From Acetobacterium wieringae (GTDB lineage Bacteria; Bacillota; Clostridia; Eubacteriales; Eubacteriaceae): 64,000 nucleotides of DNA. Below the pieces are notes generated by a model. That model was not told the DNA's origin. It did not search any database and saw nothing but the letters and a program-made list of their open reading frames with translations. Both the position numbers and the translations under genes were made by a program. The stretch lies in assembly GCF_001766835.1 (NCBI RefSeq), contig NZ_LKEU01000015.1, forward strand, positions 1-64,000, in the 5' to 3' direction. This document shows positions 55,786-63,065 of this stretch, in pieces; the first letter of the stretch is position 1; every line of letters starts with the position of its first letter.

Positions 55786-56835
55786 CTATTTGATAACTTC
55801 GCCATCTGCGTAAATATAATCGTAGAAAGTATCAAGAGAGGGTTCATGGCATTGCGTATCTGCATAGTCGATGGACGCCTCAACTTGTTTGATTGCCTCT
55901 GCTTCAATCGCTTCCAGTTCTTCGGGTGTTGCTATCTTATTTTCGACTAAAAACTCACCCATCCGTTTGATTGGTTCGATCTCCCAATATTTGTCACAAA
56001 CTGTCATATCCCGGTACCAGCTATCGTCAGTGGCATGGTGGCCCAGCATCCGCATCGTTTTACATTCAATAAAAGATGGTCCTTCACCAGCTCGGGCTCG
56101 GGCAATGGCCGTCTTAGCCGTATCCCAAATCTGATAAATGTTATATCCATCGACCCGACAACTGGGAATACCAAAGCCGATGCCGCGTTTGTAGAGATCC
56201 TGTTCACCCGTTACCCGGGCAAAATCCGTTGCGATGGCCCATTGATTGTTTTCACAGACAAAAACAACGGGTAGCTTCCAGGCAGCGGCCATATTCATGG
56301 CTTCTGAAATCGATCCGGCGTTAGCTCCGCCATCACCGAAAAATACCACGGTCACATCGTCGGTCCCCTTAATCCAGCTTTTTAGGGCACTGCCAACTGC
56401 CGGAGCCGTCGCTGCGCCAACAATTCCTGTGGCGCCGAGCATCCCAATACTCATATCGCTGATATGCATCGAACCACCCCGGCCCTTATTATAACCTTCC
56501 TCTTTGCCAAACAGCTCGGCCATCATTTTATTGATGTCACCACCCTTGGCAATCAGATGGCCGTGACCACGGTGTGTTGAGCCGACATAATCACTTCTTT
56601 TCAACTGTGTGATAATACCAGTTGCGATCGCTTCTTCAGTAATATAGGGATGGTAATAGCCATGGACTTTATTGGCCATCCACAATGGCTTCACTGCTTC
56701 TTCAAACTTGCGCATTACCCACATAATACTGTACATTCTCAGTTGTTCTTCCCGATCCAGTCCTTCTGGGACATACATCTCTGCATAAGCGTCAAATTCT
56801 TTTTTGAGCTCTTCAATGCAATTGGTATTTTTCAT
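55786..56835 (-). CDS. TPP-dependent dehydrogenase E1 alpha subunit (AcoA/PdhA family)
   Basis: The 349-residue alpha subunit binds the TPP diphosphate through GDGGANAGSISEAMNMAAAW and ENNQW. The YVGSTHRGHGHLIAKGGDIN and KGRGGSMHI stretches look more like acetoin dehydrogenase AcoA than like pyruvate dehydrogenase. The complex would then cleave an acyloin to acetyl-CoA and an aldehyde, with NADH. Pyruvate dehydrogenase activity cannot be excluded from sequence. It is the first complex subunit, 195 bases after the class II aldolase, with a hairpin between. Confidence 0.88.
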   Translation of the reverse strand: MKNTNCIEELKKEFDAYAEMYVPEGLDREEQLRMYSIMWVMRKFEEAVKPLWMANKVHGYYHPYITEEAIATGIITQLKRSDYVGSTHRGHGHLIAKGGDINKMMAELFGKEEGYNKGRGGSMHISDMSIGMLGATGIVGAATAPAVGSALKSWIKGTDDVTVVFFGDGGANAGSISEAMNMAAAWKLPVVFVCENNQWAIATDFARVTGEQDLYKRGIGFGIPSCRVDGYNIYQIWDTAKTAIARARAGEGPSFIECKTMRMLGHHATDDSWYRDMTVCDKYWEIEPIKRMGEFLVENKIATPEELEAIEAEAIKQVEASIDYADTQCHEPSLDTFYDYIYADGEVIK

Positions 56836-56918
56836 AATTGTTCTCCTTGTATTTTATCATCGTTATTCCGGTATACATGGTAGCTATATTTTTTCATCGC
56901 TGCAAAAAAAGTATGATT

Positions 56919-56964
56919 ATCTGTGAAAATTCAGGGTGATGTCACACACTGAACTTTCACAGAT
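56919..56964 (-). terminator. Attenuator-like hairpin between the class II aldolase and E1 alpha
   Basis: On the minus strand ATCTGTGAAAGTTCAG and CTGAATTTTCACAGAT pair with one mismatch around a 14-base loop. A seven-T run follows after eight more bases. The gap makes it a weak terminator, perhaps reducing read-through from the aldolase gene into the dehydrogenase genes. Confidence 0.45.
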
Positions 56965-57030
56965 TCATCGTTAGGTTTTAACCGACCTTTTTACGCAATT
57001 TTATTTGTCTTGCCTTCAATCCGATCTTCT

Positions 57031-57888
57031 TTAATCCAGCAGCGCAAAGAAACGGATATGTTCTGTTACAACTTTCTTGACCTGTTCTTTGGTGAAAGCA
57101 TCCAGTTTCAGTGGGTCATTCTGATCCGGATAGTTTCTGGTATAATCAACCATCCCCTGACAATAAGCAATTTTTATGGCCGTTGAGATATTGACTTTTG
57201 AGGCACCTAAAGCAATCAGCCGATGGAACATCTCATCGGTTAACCCGGTTCCCCCATGAAGTACCAGCGGACATGGTGAAAACTGATTGATTGTTTCAAA
57301 AAGATTGTAGTCGATATTGATTGCCCCTTTATATACCCCGTGAGCTGTGCCGACTGCTGGAGCAAAGGCATCAATCCCGGTTTCCTTCAGATAAAGGTGA
57401 CAATCCTCCGGATTGGCGTGAGCGTGGTTTCCCTCCAGCACGACAATATCATCTTCGACTCCGACAATCGCCCCCAGTTCACCTTCAACGGTCACATTTC
57501 TGGCTTGGGCGTATGCCACAATTTCACTGGTATTTTTGATGTTCTCCATGAGGGATAACTGTGATCCATCATACATGACTGACGACCAACCGCCATCAAT
57601 GCAAGCTTTGGTAAAATCAACATCAGTGGAGTGATCAAGATGGATAGCCACATTAACCCTGGCATTTTCAGCAATGGGTTTTAAATAGTTCATCATCTCG
57701 CTAATGCCAAACGCTTTGACCGTTTTTACAGAAGTTTGCAAAATAATTGGCTGTTCCAACTCTTCCGCCGCTTCAACTGCAGCTTTTGCTGTCAGATAGT
57801 TAACAATATTGAATGCGCCAACCGCATAACGATTCTTTCTAGCATCTTCAAGTATTGTTTTCATGTTAACATAACTCATGATCATCAT
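57031..57888 (-). CDS. Class II aldolase (fructose/tagatose-bisphosphate family)
   Basis: The 285-residue zinc enzyme splits a ketose (bis)phosphate to DHAP and an aldehyde. Zinc-binding histidines are in AIHLDHSTDVDF, GTAHGVYKG and LVLHGGTGL; the catalytic aspartate is the one in LDHST. The Gly-rich phosphate loop is intact. Sequence style is GatY/KbaY/FbaA mixed, so the exact sugar is open. Several ATGs are close together at the start (57888, 57885, 57879). The gene has its own promoter and operator at 57931-57957. Confidence 0.88.
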   Translation of the reverse strand: MMIMSYVNMKTILEDARKNRYAVGAFNIVNYLTAKAAVEAAEELEQPIILQTSVKTVKAFGISEMMNYLKPIAENARVNVAIHLDHSTDVDFTKACIDGGWSSVMYDGSQLSLMENIKNTSEIVAYAQARNVTVEGELGAIVGVEDDIVVLEGNHAHANPEDCHLYLKETGIDAFAPAVGTAHGVYKGAINIDYNLFETINQFSPCPLVLHGGTGLTDEMFHRLIALGASKVNISTAIKIAYCQGMVDYTRNYPDQNDPLKLDAFTKEQVKKVVTEHIRFFALLD

Positions 57889-57930
57889 CTCTTTTCTTTA
57901 AAATTTCACGACATCATACATAAATATGAT

Positions 57931-57957
57931 AGGTTATGACCACCTAGAACCAGTATA
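57931..57957 (-). promoter_or_regulatory. Promoter -10 and GGTCATAACC operator before the class II aldolase
   Basis: On the minus strand TATACT (57957-57952) is followed within ten bases by AGGTGGTCATAACCT. Its core matches the perfect palindrome at 61326-61337, sharing the 14-base string AGGTGGTCAT-R-ACC. A repressor bound there would cover the start of transcription. The -35 is weak. Confidence 0.6.
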
Positions 57958-57999
57958 TCACAACTCGATAAAAAAATAAATGATCTCTTAAATCTTTTC

Positions 58000-59316
58000 T
58001 TATTTTTGTCCGTTAGCTGCATTCATAAAGCGGCGTTGATACGACACAACCTGGTTACAGGACGTAAATCGTGCCAAATACTTCGGTTCAGCCGTAACAA
58101 CCACCCGGTGAACCAGATCTTCAAATTCTTGTTCTACCAACAGTTTATCAATATCCGGATAATTTAGCTCACCTTCCATACTGCAGATAATCAATCTCGT
58201 ATCATCAAGATTAGTATTTTTGAATAGTCTTAAGTTATGACGTACACTGTCCAGTCCATCGGAACCTTCGACATCACTAAAATGACGATATTTAAGCATC
58301 GCTTCGGCAATATTTTTTACTGAAAGCAAATCCATATCGGCCTGATCCATGGCAAGATAGTCCTTTTCCAAAAACATGTTGCGAATCGCCTCAATACACT
58401 TAATATTTCCAGTGGCATTAAATTGTTTTAAATTTTGATCCATCAATTCCGACTGCATCAGGCGATGTCGAACAAAACTATTGACAAAATATGGTTTTGC
58501 CTGTAATGCCAGGGCGGTCTGGTAAGGCTCAAACATGAGCGTAAAGTTCACTCTAAAGCCATGCTCTTTTAGCATCAATGCCAGATTATGTCCCCGAAAG
58601 GCACTTTCAGTGGTAACATCGGTACACGAACGGCTCAGTTTTTTATTCCCGGAAAGTAATTCGGAAACGTTTTCTTTTGTAACTGGACCAGTGTGTGGCA
58701 CTTTAATGACAACCCGATAATCCGTCAGCATTTCCCTGAATTTTTCTGCTTCTTCCAGTAATTCAGAATCCGATTTGCCAAACGGATCATTAAGCTCCAC
58801 ACTGATGTCTGATCCTGGTCCAAGAATCCGTCCGATTTCTCCCATTACTTCATCCCGGGTTTTAAAATGATTCCCGACATTGGCTTGGGGATTATTGATA
58901 AACAAATCATAGATGATGCCAGGGTTACACGTCAGGTTTGCAATCATTTTACTGATCGGGGCAACCTCATAGGGATTTGCTGAATCAGCAGAAAAGAGCA
59001 CGTTGGTTGGTCTTTTTTTACCATTTTTATCATACGAAATATCCCGGATTAAATCTGTCCGAAGAATCCCGTTGGCTTCCAGGCGGTATGCGATCCGAAA
59101 GCCCTCCGGTGTTTCGCAGTCAGGCGTGTTAAAGGTTTTAATAACCTTTTCAAATGCAGCGGTTACACCAATTTTTTTTACATGTTTCTTGAGAAACGCA
59201 TAGTCTTCCAAAGGTAAATCGAAATCCAGAACCCGGGCCACATCTTTCTTTTGATTCTCAATCACCGATACGTCATCATTTAATAAAGTATTTAATGTAC
59301 AACTGACCGTTTTCAT
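58000..59316 (-). CDS. Transaldolase-family protein, long form
   Basis: The 438-residue protein is longer than usual transaldolases (about 215-380). The barrel region has NLTCNPGIIYDLF, DISVELNDPFGKSD and the Schiff-base lysine in YRVVIKVPHTGPVTKEN near residue 210. FRVNFTLMFEPYQTALALQA follows at the strand that forms the sugar site. The N-terminal 110 residues and the last 130 are additional. Transaldolase moves a dihydroxyacetone unit between sugar phosphates; the particular pair is not clear. It is third in the tkt-tal unit. GGAGGG precedes the ATG. Confidence 0.78.
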   Translation of the reverse strand: MKTVSCTLNTLLNDDVSVIENQKKDVARVLDFDLPLEDYAFLKKHVKKIGVTAAFEKVIKTFNTPDCETPEGFRIAYRLEANGILRTDLIRDISYDKNGKKRPTNVLFSADSANPYEVAPISKMIANLTCNPGIIYDLFINNPQANVGNHFKTRDEVMGEIGRILGPGSDISVELNDPFGKSDSELLEEAEKFREMLTDYRVVIKVPHTGPVTKENVSELLSGNKKLSRSCTDVTTESAFRGHNLALMLKEHGFRVNFTLMFEPYQTALALQAKPYFVNSFVRHRLMQSELMDQNLKQFNATGNIKCIEAIRNMFLEKDYLAMDQADMDLLSVKNIAEAMLKYRHFSDVEGSDGLDSVRHNLRLFKNTNLDDTRLIICSMEGELNYPDIDKLLVEQEFEDLVHRVVVTAEPKYLARFTSCNQVVSYQRRFMNAANGQK

Positions 59317-59337
59317 TTCTATCCCTCCATCTATATC

Positions 59338-60285
59338 TTAATTCTTTACCACATATAAGATTCGATCAACAATTTTTTCCCAGGTAAGGCCGTAGGCTTC
59401 CAGTAATTCCCGATAGGGGCCGGTATTAATGGAGCCATCGGCGATACCTACAATATGAATCGGAGCTTTACCCTTAATTGTCGCCAGAGATTCAACGACT
59501 GCACTGCCAAAGCCACCAATTACCGAATGTTCTTCCAAGGTGAACAGATACTTGGCATTCTGATAGGCCTCGTTAAGAATCCCCGTGTCAAGAGGCTTTA
59601 CAGTTGTAAAGTTAATCACTTTTACTCCAAACCCCATTTCATCCAGAATTTTTGCCGCCATCAGACCATCTATTGTTAATGTACCGGTCACTGCAATGAC
59701 AATATCATCGCCGGTGTTCATCAGGTATTCGCCCTTGCCAATTTCAAGGTTGCGTTTAGCGGCTTCAACCGGTTCAGCCATTTCATGACGTGGCATTCTG
59801 ATGTAGACTGGACCTTGATGTGCAACTGCCTCACGCAGGCACATTTCCACTTCATAAACGTCGCCCGGATTCAAAACAACCATATTGGGAATCGCCCGCA
59901 TTAATGTCAAGTCTTCGATGGCCTGGTGGGTTGAACCCAACGCCGAATGGGATAAGCCACTGCTTGAACCAATTACTTTAACATTCATATTGGCATAACC
60001 CAGATCATTTCGAACCTGTTCAAACGCACGCATGGAAATGAAGGGCGCAATTGCAGAGACAACCGGAATAAATCCGCCTTCTGCCAATCCGGCACTGACA
60101 CCGATGGCATTCTGTTCACTAATGCCGATTTCCAAATACTGCTGGGGTAATTCCTTTTTAAACGGATTCATACCCGATCCTGCCCCGGAATCACAAGACA
60201 CTGCCATGACGCCGGGATTCTCTCTCCCTAGCTCTAATAATGTTTCACCGAATACATCCCGTGGATTTCGTTTTTTAGCCGTCAT
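59338..60285 (-). CDS. Transketolase, C-terminal half
   Basis: This 315-residue subunit carries the pyrimidine-binding and C-terminal domains. ISEQNAIGVSAGLAEGG contains the glutamate that activates TPP, and GSSSGLSHSALGSTHQAIED the substrate histidines. EEHSVIGGFGSAVVESL lies in the last domain. Together with the gene before it, it forms a complete transketolase, the split form common in anaerobes and in dedicated sugar operons. Its ATG overlaps the stop of the N-terminal half (ATGA), so equal synthesis is expected. Confidence 0.92.
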   Translation of the reverse strand: MTAKKRNPRDVFGETLLELGRENPGVMAVSCDSGAGSGMNPFKKELPQQYLEIGISEQNAIGVSAGLAEGGFIPVVSAIAPFISMRAFEQVRNDLGYANMNVKVIGSSSGLSHSALGSTHQAIEDLTLMRAIPNMVVLNPGDVYEVEMCLREAVAHQGPVYIRMPRHEMAEPVEAAKRNLEIGKGEYLMNTGDDIVIAVTGTLTIDGLMAAKILDEMGFGVKVINFTTVKPLDTGILNEAYQNAKYLFTLEEHSVIGGFGSAVVESLATIKGKAPIHIVGIADGSINTGPYRELLEAYGLTWEKIVDRILYVVKN

Positions 60286-61127
60286 ATTGCCCATCCTTTT
60301 TCTTTTGCATAATGCTCCAATGCTTCTTGTGCCTCTTTTGACTCACAGGAATCTTTACCGGGATTCCAGTGATGATATTTAACATTTCCTTCAGCAAATG
60401 GCATCCCTTTACTCTTGATGGTATTGGTAATGACCATGCTGGGTTTCCCTTTTTGAAACGGTAGCGATTGAAACGTATTTAAAAGCTCTTCGATATTATG
60501 TCCATCCACCACTTTTACAGACCATCCAAAAGACGCATATTTTTCTCGTAAATCACGGGTATCCAAAACCTCCCGGGTGCTACCATTGATTTGAAGTCCA
60601 TTTCTATCAATGATGCCAACCAGATTGTCTAAACAGTGATGACTTGCAAACATGGCTGCTTCCCAATTTGATCCTTCACCCTGTTCGCCATCCCCCATGA
60701 GCACAAAAACCCGTTGCTTTTCACCTTTTAGTTTTGCACTCAATGCCATCCCGGAACCGATCGGTAAACCGTGACCTAATGCTCCCGAACTAAAATCGAC
60801 GCCGCCAAATTTCTTCATATCAGGATGGCCTGGCACCTTTGACCCCAGTTTATTGTAGGTATCCATGACATCTGCCACTTCAAATCCCATTTCAATAAGG
60901 GTTCCATATAGAGCCAGACATTTGTGTCCGGCACTGAGAACAAAGCGATCACGGTTGGGACATTTTGGTTCATCAACTTTAATATCCATGATTCCAAAAT
61001 ATAAGGTAGCCAAAATATCGGTACATGATAACGATGGACCAGCATGGCCGTCACCATTATTAATTACCGTCTGGACAATGTGTTTGCGAATATTAAATGC
61101 TTTCTTTTCGATGGATTCTACTTGCAT
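60282..61127 (-). CDS. Transketolase, N-terminal half
   Basis: The 281-residue TPP-binding half has NNGDGHAGPSLSCTDILATL, the TPP diphosphate motif in LMGDGEQGEGSNWEAAMFA, and GHGLPIGSGMALSAKLKG. It moves two-carbon ketol units between sugar phosphates when paired with the C-terminal half. It is the first gene of the tkt-tal unit, under a strong promoter with a perfect GGTCATGACC operator. AAGGAGAG precedes the start. Confidence 0.93.
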   Translation of the reverse strand: MQVESIEKKAFNIRKHIVQTVINNGDGHAGPSLSCTDILATLYFGIMDIKVDEPKCPNRDRFVLSAGHKCLALYGTLIEMGFEVADVMDTYNKLGSKVPGHPDMKKFGGVDFSSGALGHGLPIGSGMALSAKLKGEKQRVFVLMGDGEQGEGSNWEAAMFASHHCLDNLVGIIDRNGLQINGSTREVLDTRDLREKYASFGWSVKVVDGHNIEELLNTFQSLPFQKGKPSMVITNTIKSKGMPFAEGNVKYHHWNPGKDSCESKEAQEALEHYAKEKGWAI

Positions 61128-61325
61128 TGAAGCTCTCCTTAAAATATTTTCTTCGATACTAAATTTTTAATGGCCATGCACAACGTTTACAAGACGATTC
61201 AATAAAATAACGATATTGATTGCGCAAAATTGCTCGTACTAGCCAAAACCTATGTTTCCCCTTACAACTCAATTAATAAAAAACATTACGTCTCAAATCT
61301 AATCTCACTTATGACAGATCATAGG

Positions 61326-61337
61326 TGGTCATGACCA
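61326..61337. promoter_or_regulatory. Perfect palindromic operator TGGTCATGACCA before transketolase
   Basis: The 12-bp perfect palindrome sits about 6-17 bases past the expected start site of the tkt promoter. The same element recurs at 57931-57942 with one change. Its form (GGT-N4-ACC) is like HutC-type GntR sites, so the GntR at 40716 is the likely binder. Confidence 0.65.
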
Positions 61338-61349
61338 GTTCTTATATGT

Positions 61350-61377
61350 AGTATAGCACGAATTGTTTTTTTGTCAA
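61350..61377 (-). promoter_or_regulatory. Promoter of the transketolase-transaldolase unit
   Basis: On the minus strand TTGACA (61377-61372), a 16-base spacer and TATACT (61355-61350). A strong consensus promoter about 220 bases before the start codon. Confidence 0.75.
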
Positions 61378-61462
61378 TTTATTTTTAAATAATTATGTAA
61401 AGTATTGCCAAATCGCGATATAATGACTATAGCAACTTTCAGCATACAAGGAGGGTAAAAGT

Positions 61463-61714
61463 ATGGGCTTACGCTATTCAAGTAAAGTAATCGACGGAAA
61501 ACTTAATATTAGAAATGATTATATTCAAACCGAGGGCGGTGATTTCCAGAAGTTGACAAAAAACTGGATTATTAAAGCATATGAAAAAGCCAAAGAATTA
61601 AATGATACCGAATCCATGGAAAAACTGGAAAATCTGAAAATTGACATTTGGGTTTCAGGCGAAAACAATGAGTTAGGTAAAAATATGACCTGGTGTTTAA
61701 AAGACGAATTATAA
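61463..61714 (+). CDS. Small hypothetical protein
   Basis: The 83-residue protein of unknown family begins MGLRYSSKVIDGKLNIRN and is hydrophilic and lysine-rich, without membrane segments or cysteine pairs. An AAGGAGGG ribosome site nine bases upstream and an immediate strong terminator show a real, single-gene transcript. It diverges from the transketolase operon, whose promoter region it shares. I do not recognise a function. Confidence 0.7.
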   Translation: MGLRYSSKVIDGKLNIRNDYIQTEGGDFQKLTKNWIIKAYEKAKELNDTESMEKLENLKIDIWVSGENNELGKNMTWCLKDEL

Positions 61715-61745
61715 TAAGCTGCGGCGTAACCGCCGCTTATTTTTT
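61713..61745 (+). terminator. Terminator after the 83-residue protein gene
   Basis: GCGGCG and CGCCGC around TAAC, extended by AATAAG / TTATT, followed by six T residues. Confidence 0.85.
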
Positions 61746-61815
61746 GAGGAATCGTTTATTGTTGTATAAATTGGGTATTTAGTCAAAGTATAAATACTTT
61801 AAGGAGGATTTTTTT

Positions 61816-62064
61816 ATGAGACAAATTATGGGGATTCAGGTTGGCAACCGCGAAAGCGAAGCATTGAAGGTTCAGGAATTGTTAACTAAAAATGGTTGTA
61901 TTATTAAGACACGCCTAGGTTTACATGAGTCTTCTGAAGAAATGTGCAGCATCACCGGTTTGATAATTTTAGAGTTTTTACCCAACAAAGAAGCAAATAT
62001 CGCCGAACTGGAAAAAGAATTAGCCACGCTTGATACAATTGTGGTCCAAAAAATGGTTTTCTAA
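61816..62064 (+). CDS. ACT-like small regulator (TM1266/iron-only hydrogenase regulator type)
   Basis: The 82-residue protein has a single ACT-like ferredoxin fold: MGIQVGNRESEALKVQELLT, then LGLHESSEEMCSITGLII and ELEKELATLDTIVVQKMVF. This is the pattern of the TM1266-type putative regulators that accompany iron-only hydrogenases in Clostridia and Thermotogae. No hydrogenase genes lie nearby, so the role is inferred from resemblance only. GGAGG precedes the ATG and a strong terminator follows. Confidence 0.6.
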   Translation: MRQIMGIQVGNRESEALKVQELLTKNGCIIKTRLGLHESSEEMCSITGLIILEFLPNKEANIAELEKELATLDTIVVQKMVF

Positions 62065-62074
62065 AATTCAAAAT

Positions 62075-62122
62075 AAAGAGAGTTACTCAATCAGTCTGGC
62101 ACTATTGAGTAACTCTCTTTTT
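62075..62122 (+). terminator. Terminator after the ACT-like gene
   Basis: Perfect 17-bp stem AAAGAGAGTTACTCAAT / ATTGAGTAACTCTCTTT with a 12-base loop and a T tail. Confidence 0.92.
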
Positions 62123-62136
62123 CCAAGGAGTAAAAA

Positions 62137-62517
62137 ATGATCGACTTTAAAGATTCCCGATTTATTATTACGGATAAAAAAAATACATCCAAGGTTCATA
62201 AGAGTATTCAGGGTATGTTGAATGATGAGGAACGGGTCGTTGAATTTTATGTGGCTGATCGCTTTCCTGTTCCATCCGATATACTATTCACCTCAAAACG
62301 GATTATTATTTGTACCTATGAAGAGCCTGAATTTCCAATTTTTACTTTCTTACCCTATTCAAAGTTTATTGCTTTCTCAGTAAAGAATTCAAATGACTCC
62401 AGTCTTGAAAATGAATTAGAATTGTACAATTATTATGTCAATAAAATTGCCTTTGAGTTCCCCGGAAAATTTGATTTAAGCCTGGTCATTAAATTAATTG
62501 GCGGCGCCGTTAACTAG
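62137..62517 (+). CDS. Bacterial PH-domain protein (bPH_1-like)
   Basis: The 126-residue protein looks like a single PH-like domain: RVVEFYVADRFPVPSDILFTSKRIIICTYE and FPIFTFLPYSKFIAFSVKNS, then ELYNYYVNKIAFEFP and a C-terminal helix. The LFTSKRIII strand is characteristic of bacterial PH proteins, which form ring-shaped oligomers of unknown purpose. There is no membrane segment. AAGGAG precedes the ATG, right behind the preceding terminator. Confidence 0.65.
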   Translation: MIDFKDSRFIITDKKNTSKVHKSIQGMLNDEERVVEFYVADRFPVPSDILFTSKRIIICTYEEPEFPIFTFLPYSKFIAFSVKNSNDSSLENELELYNYYVNKIAFEFPGKFDLSLVIKLIGGAVN

Positions 62518-62602
62518 GCATATAGTTGTTTAGCCAAAAACAGGTAACAAATCAGTTTTCTGACTATCCGAAACGTATAGTGTAAATCGAAAGGAGCCGA
62601 CA

Positions 62603-62830
62603 ATGCAAACCGAATTAACAATCACGATCATAAAAAACGACGATCATCTTGAAATCCTTCAAGATGGCTTGATGGTGGCAAAAAGAGAAGCCATTCAAAA
62701 CATTCTAATTAATGGTGAAGTTGAAGATTTCTATGACAATTGGGTATACCCCCTGGATCCTGGCGCTCCAGAAAAAATAGGAAAAATTATTCTTGGTTTA
62801 ATAAATGGTGATTTTGGTAAGGTTGAATAA
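62603..62830 (+). CDS. Small hypothetical protein
   Basis: The 75-residue protein has an N-terminal beta-strand-like segment (ELTITIIKNDDHLEIL) and acidic C-terminus. AAAGGAG precedes the ATG. I do not recognise the family. A GGCGGATT hairpin lies 50 bases downstream. Confidence 0.6.
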   Translation: MQTELTITIIKNDDHLEILQDGLMVAKREAIQNILINGEVEDFYDNWVYPLDPGAPEKIGKIILGLINGDFGKVE

Positions 62831-62880
62831 AATACCGCCAATTTTACCACTCGCCAATTTTTTCGCTTCTTAATACACAG

Positions 62881-62912
62881 AATCCGCCAGCCACACACGT
62901 GATCGGCGGATT
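62881..62912 (+). terminator. Possible terminator after the 75-residue protein gene
   Basis: AATCCGCC (62881-62888) and GGCGGATT (62905-62912) are perfect 8-bp arms with a 16-base loop, followed by only a short T stretch. Confidence 0.45.
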
Positions 62913-63065
62913 TCTAGTAGTAATTTAAAGATTCAGACAAACAGTCTCTGGTCTAAAAAATTTGTTCGTCTGGTTAATAAATGATTACTGTGTAGTCGTA
63001 AAGGGTGTCACATTCACCAGGACATACAAGTGGCTTATTCTGGATGATGTCTGTAATTATTTAAT

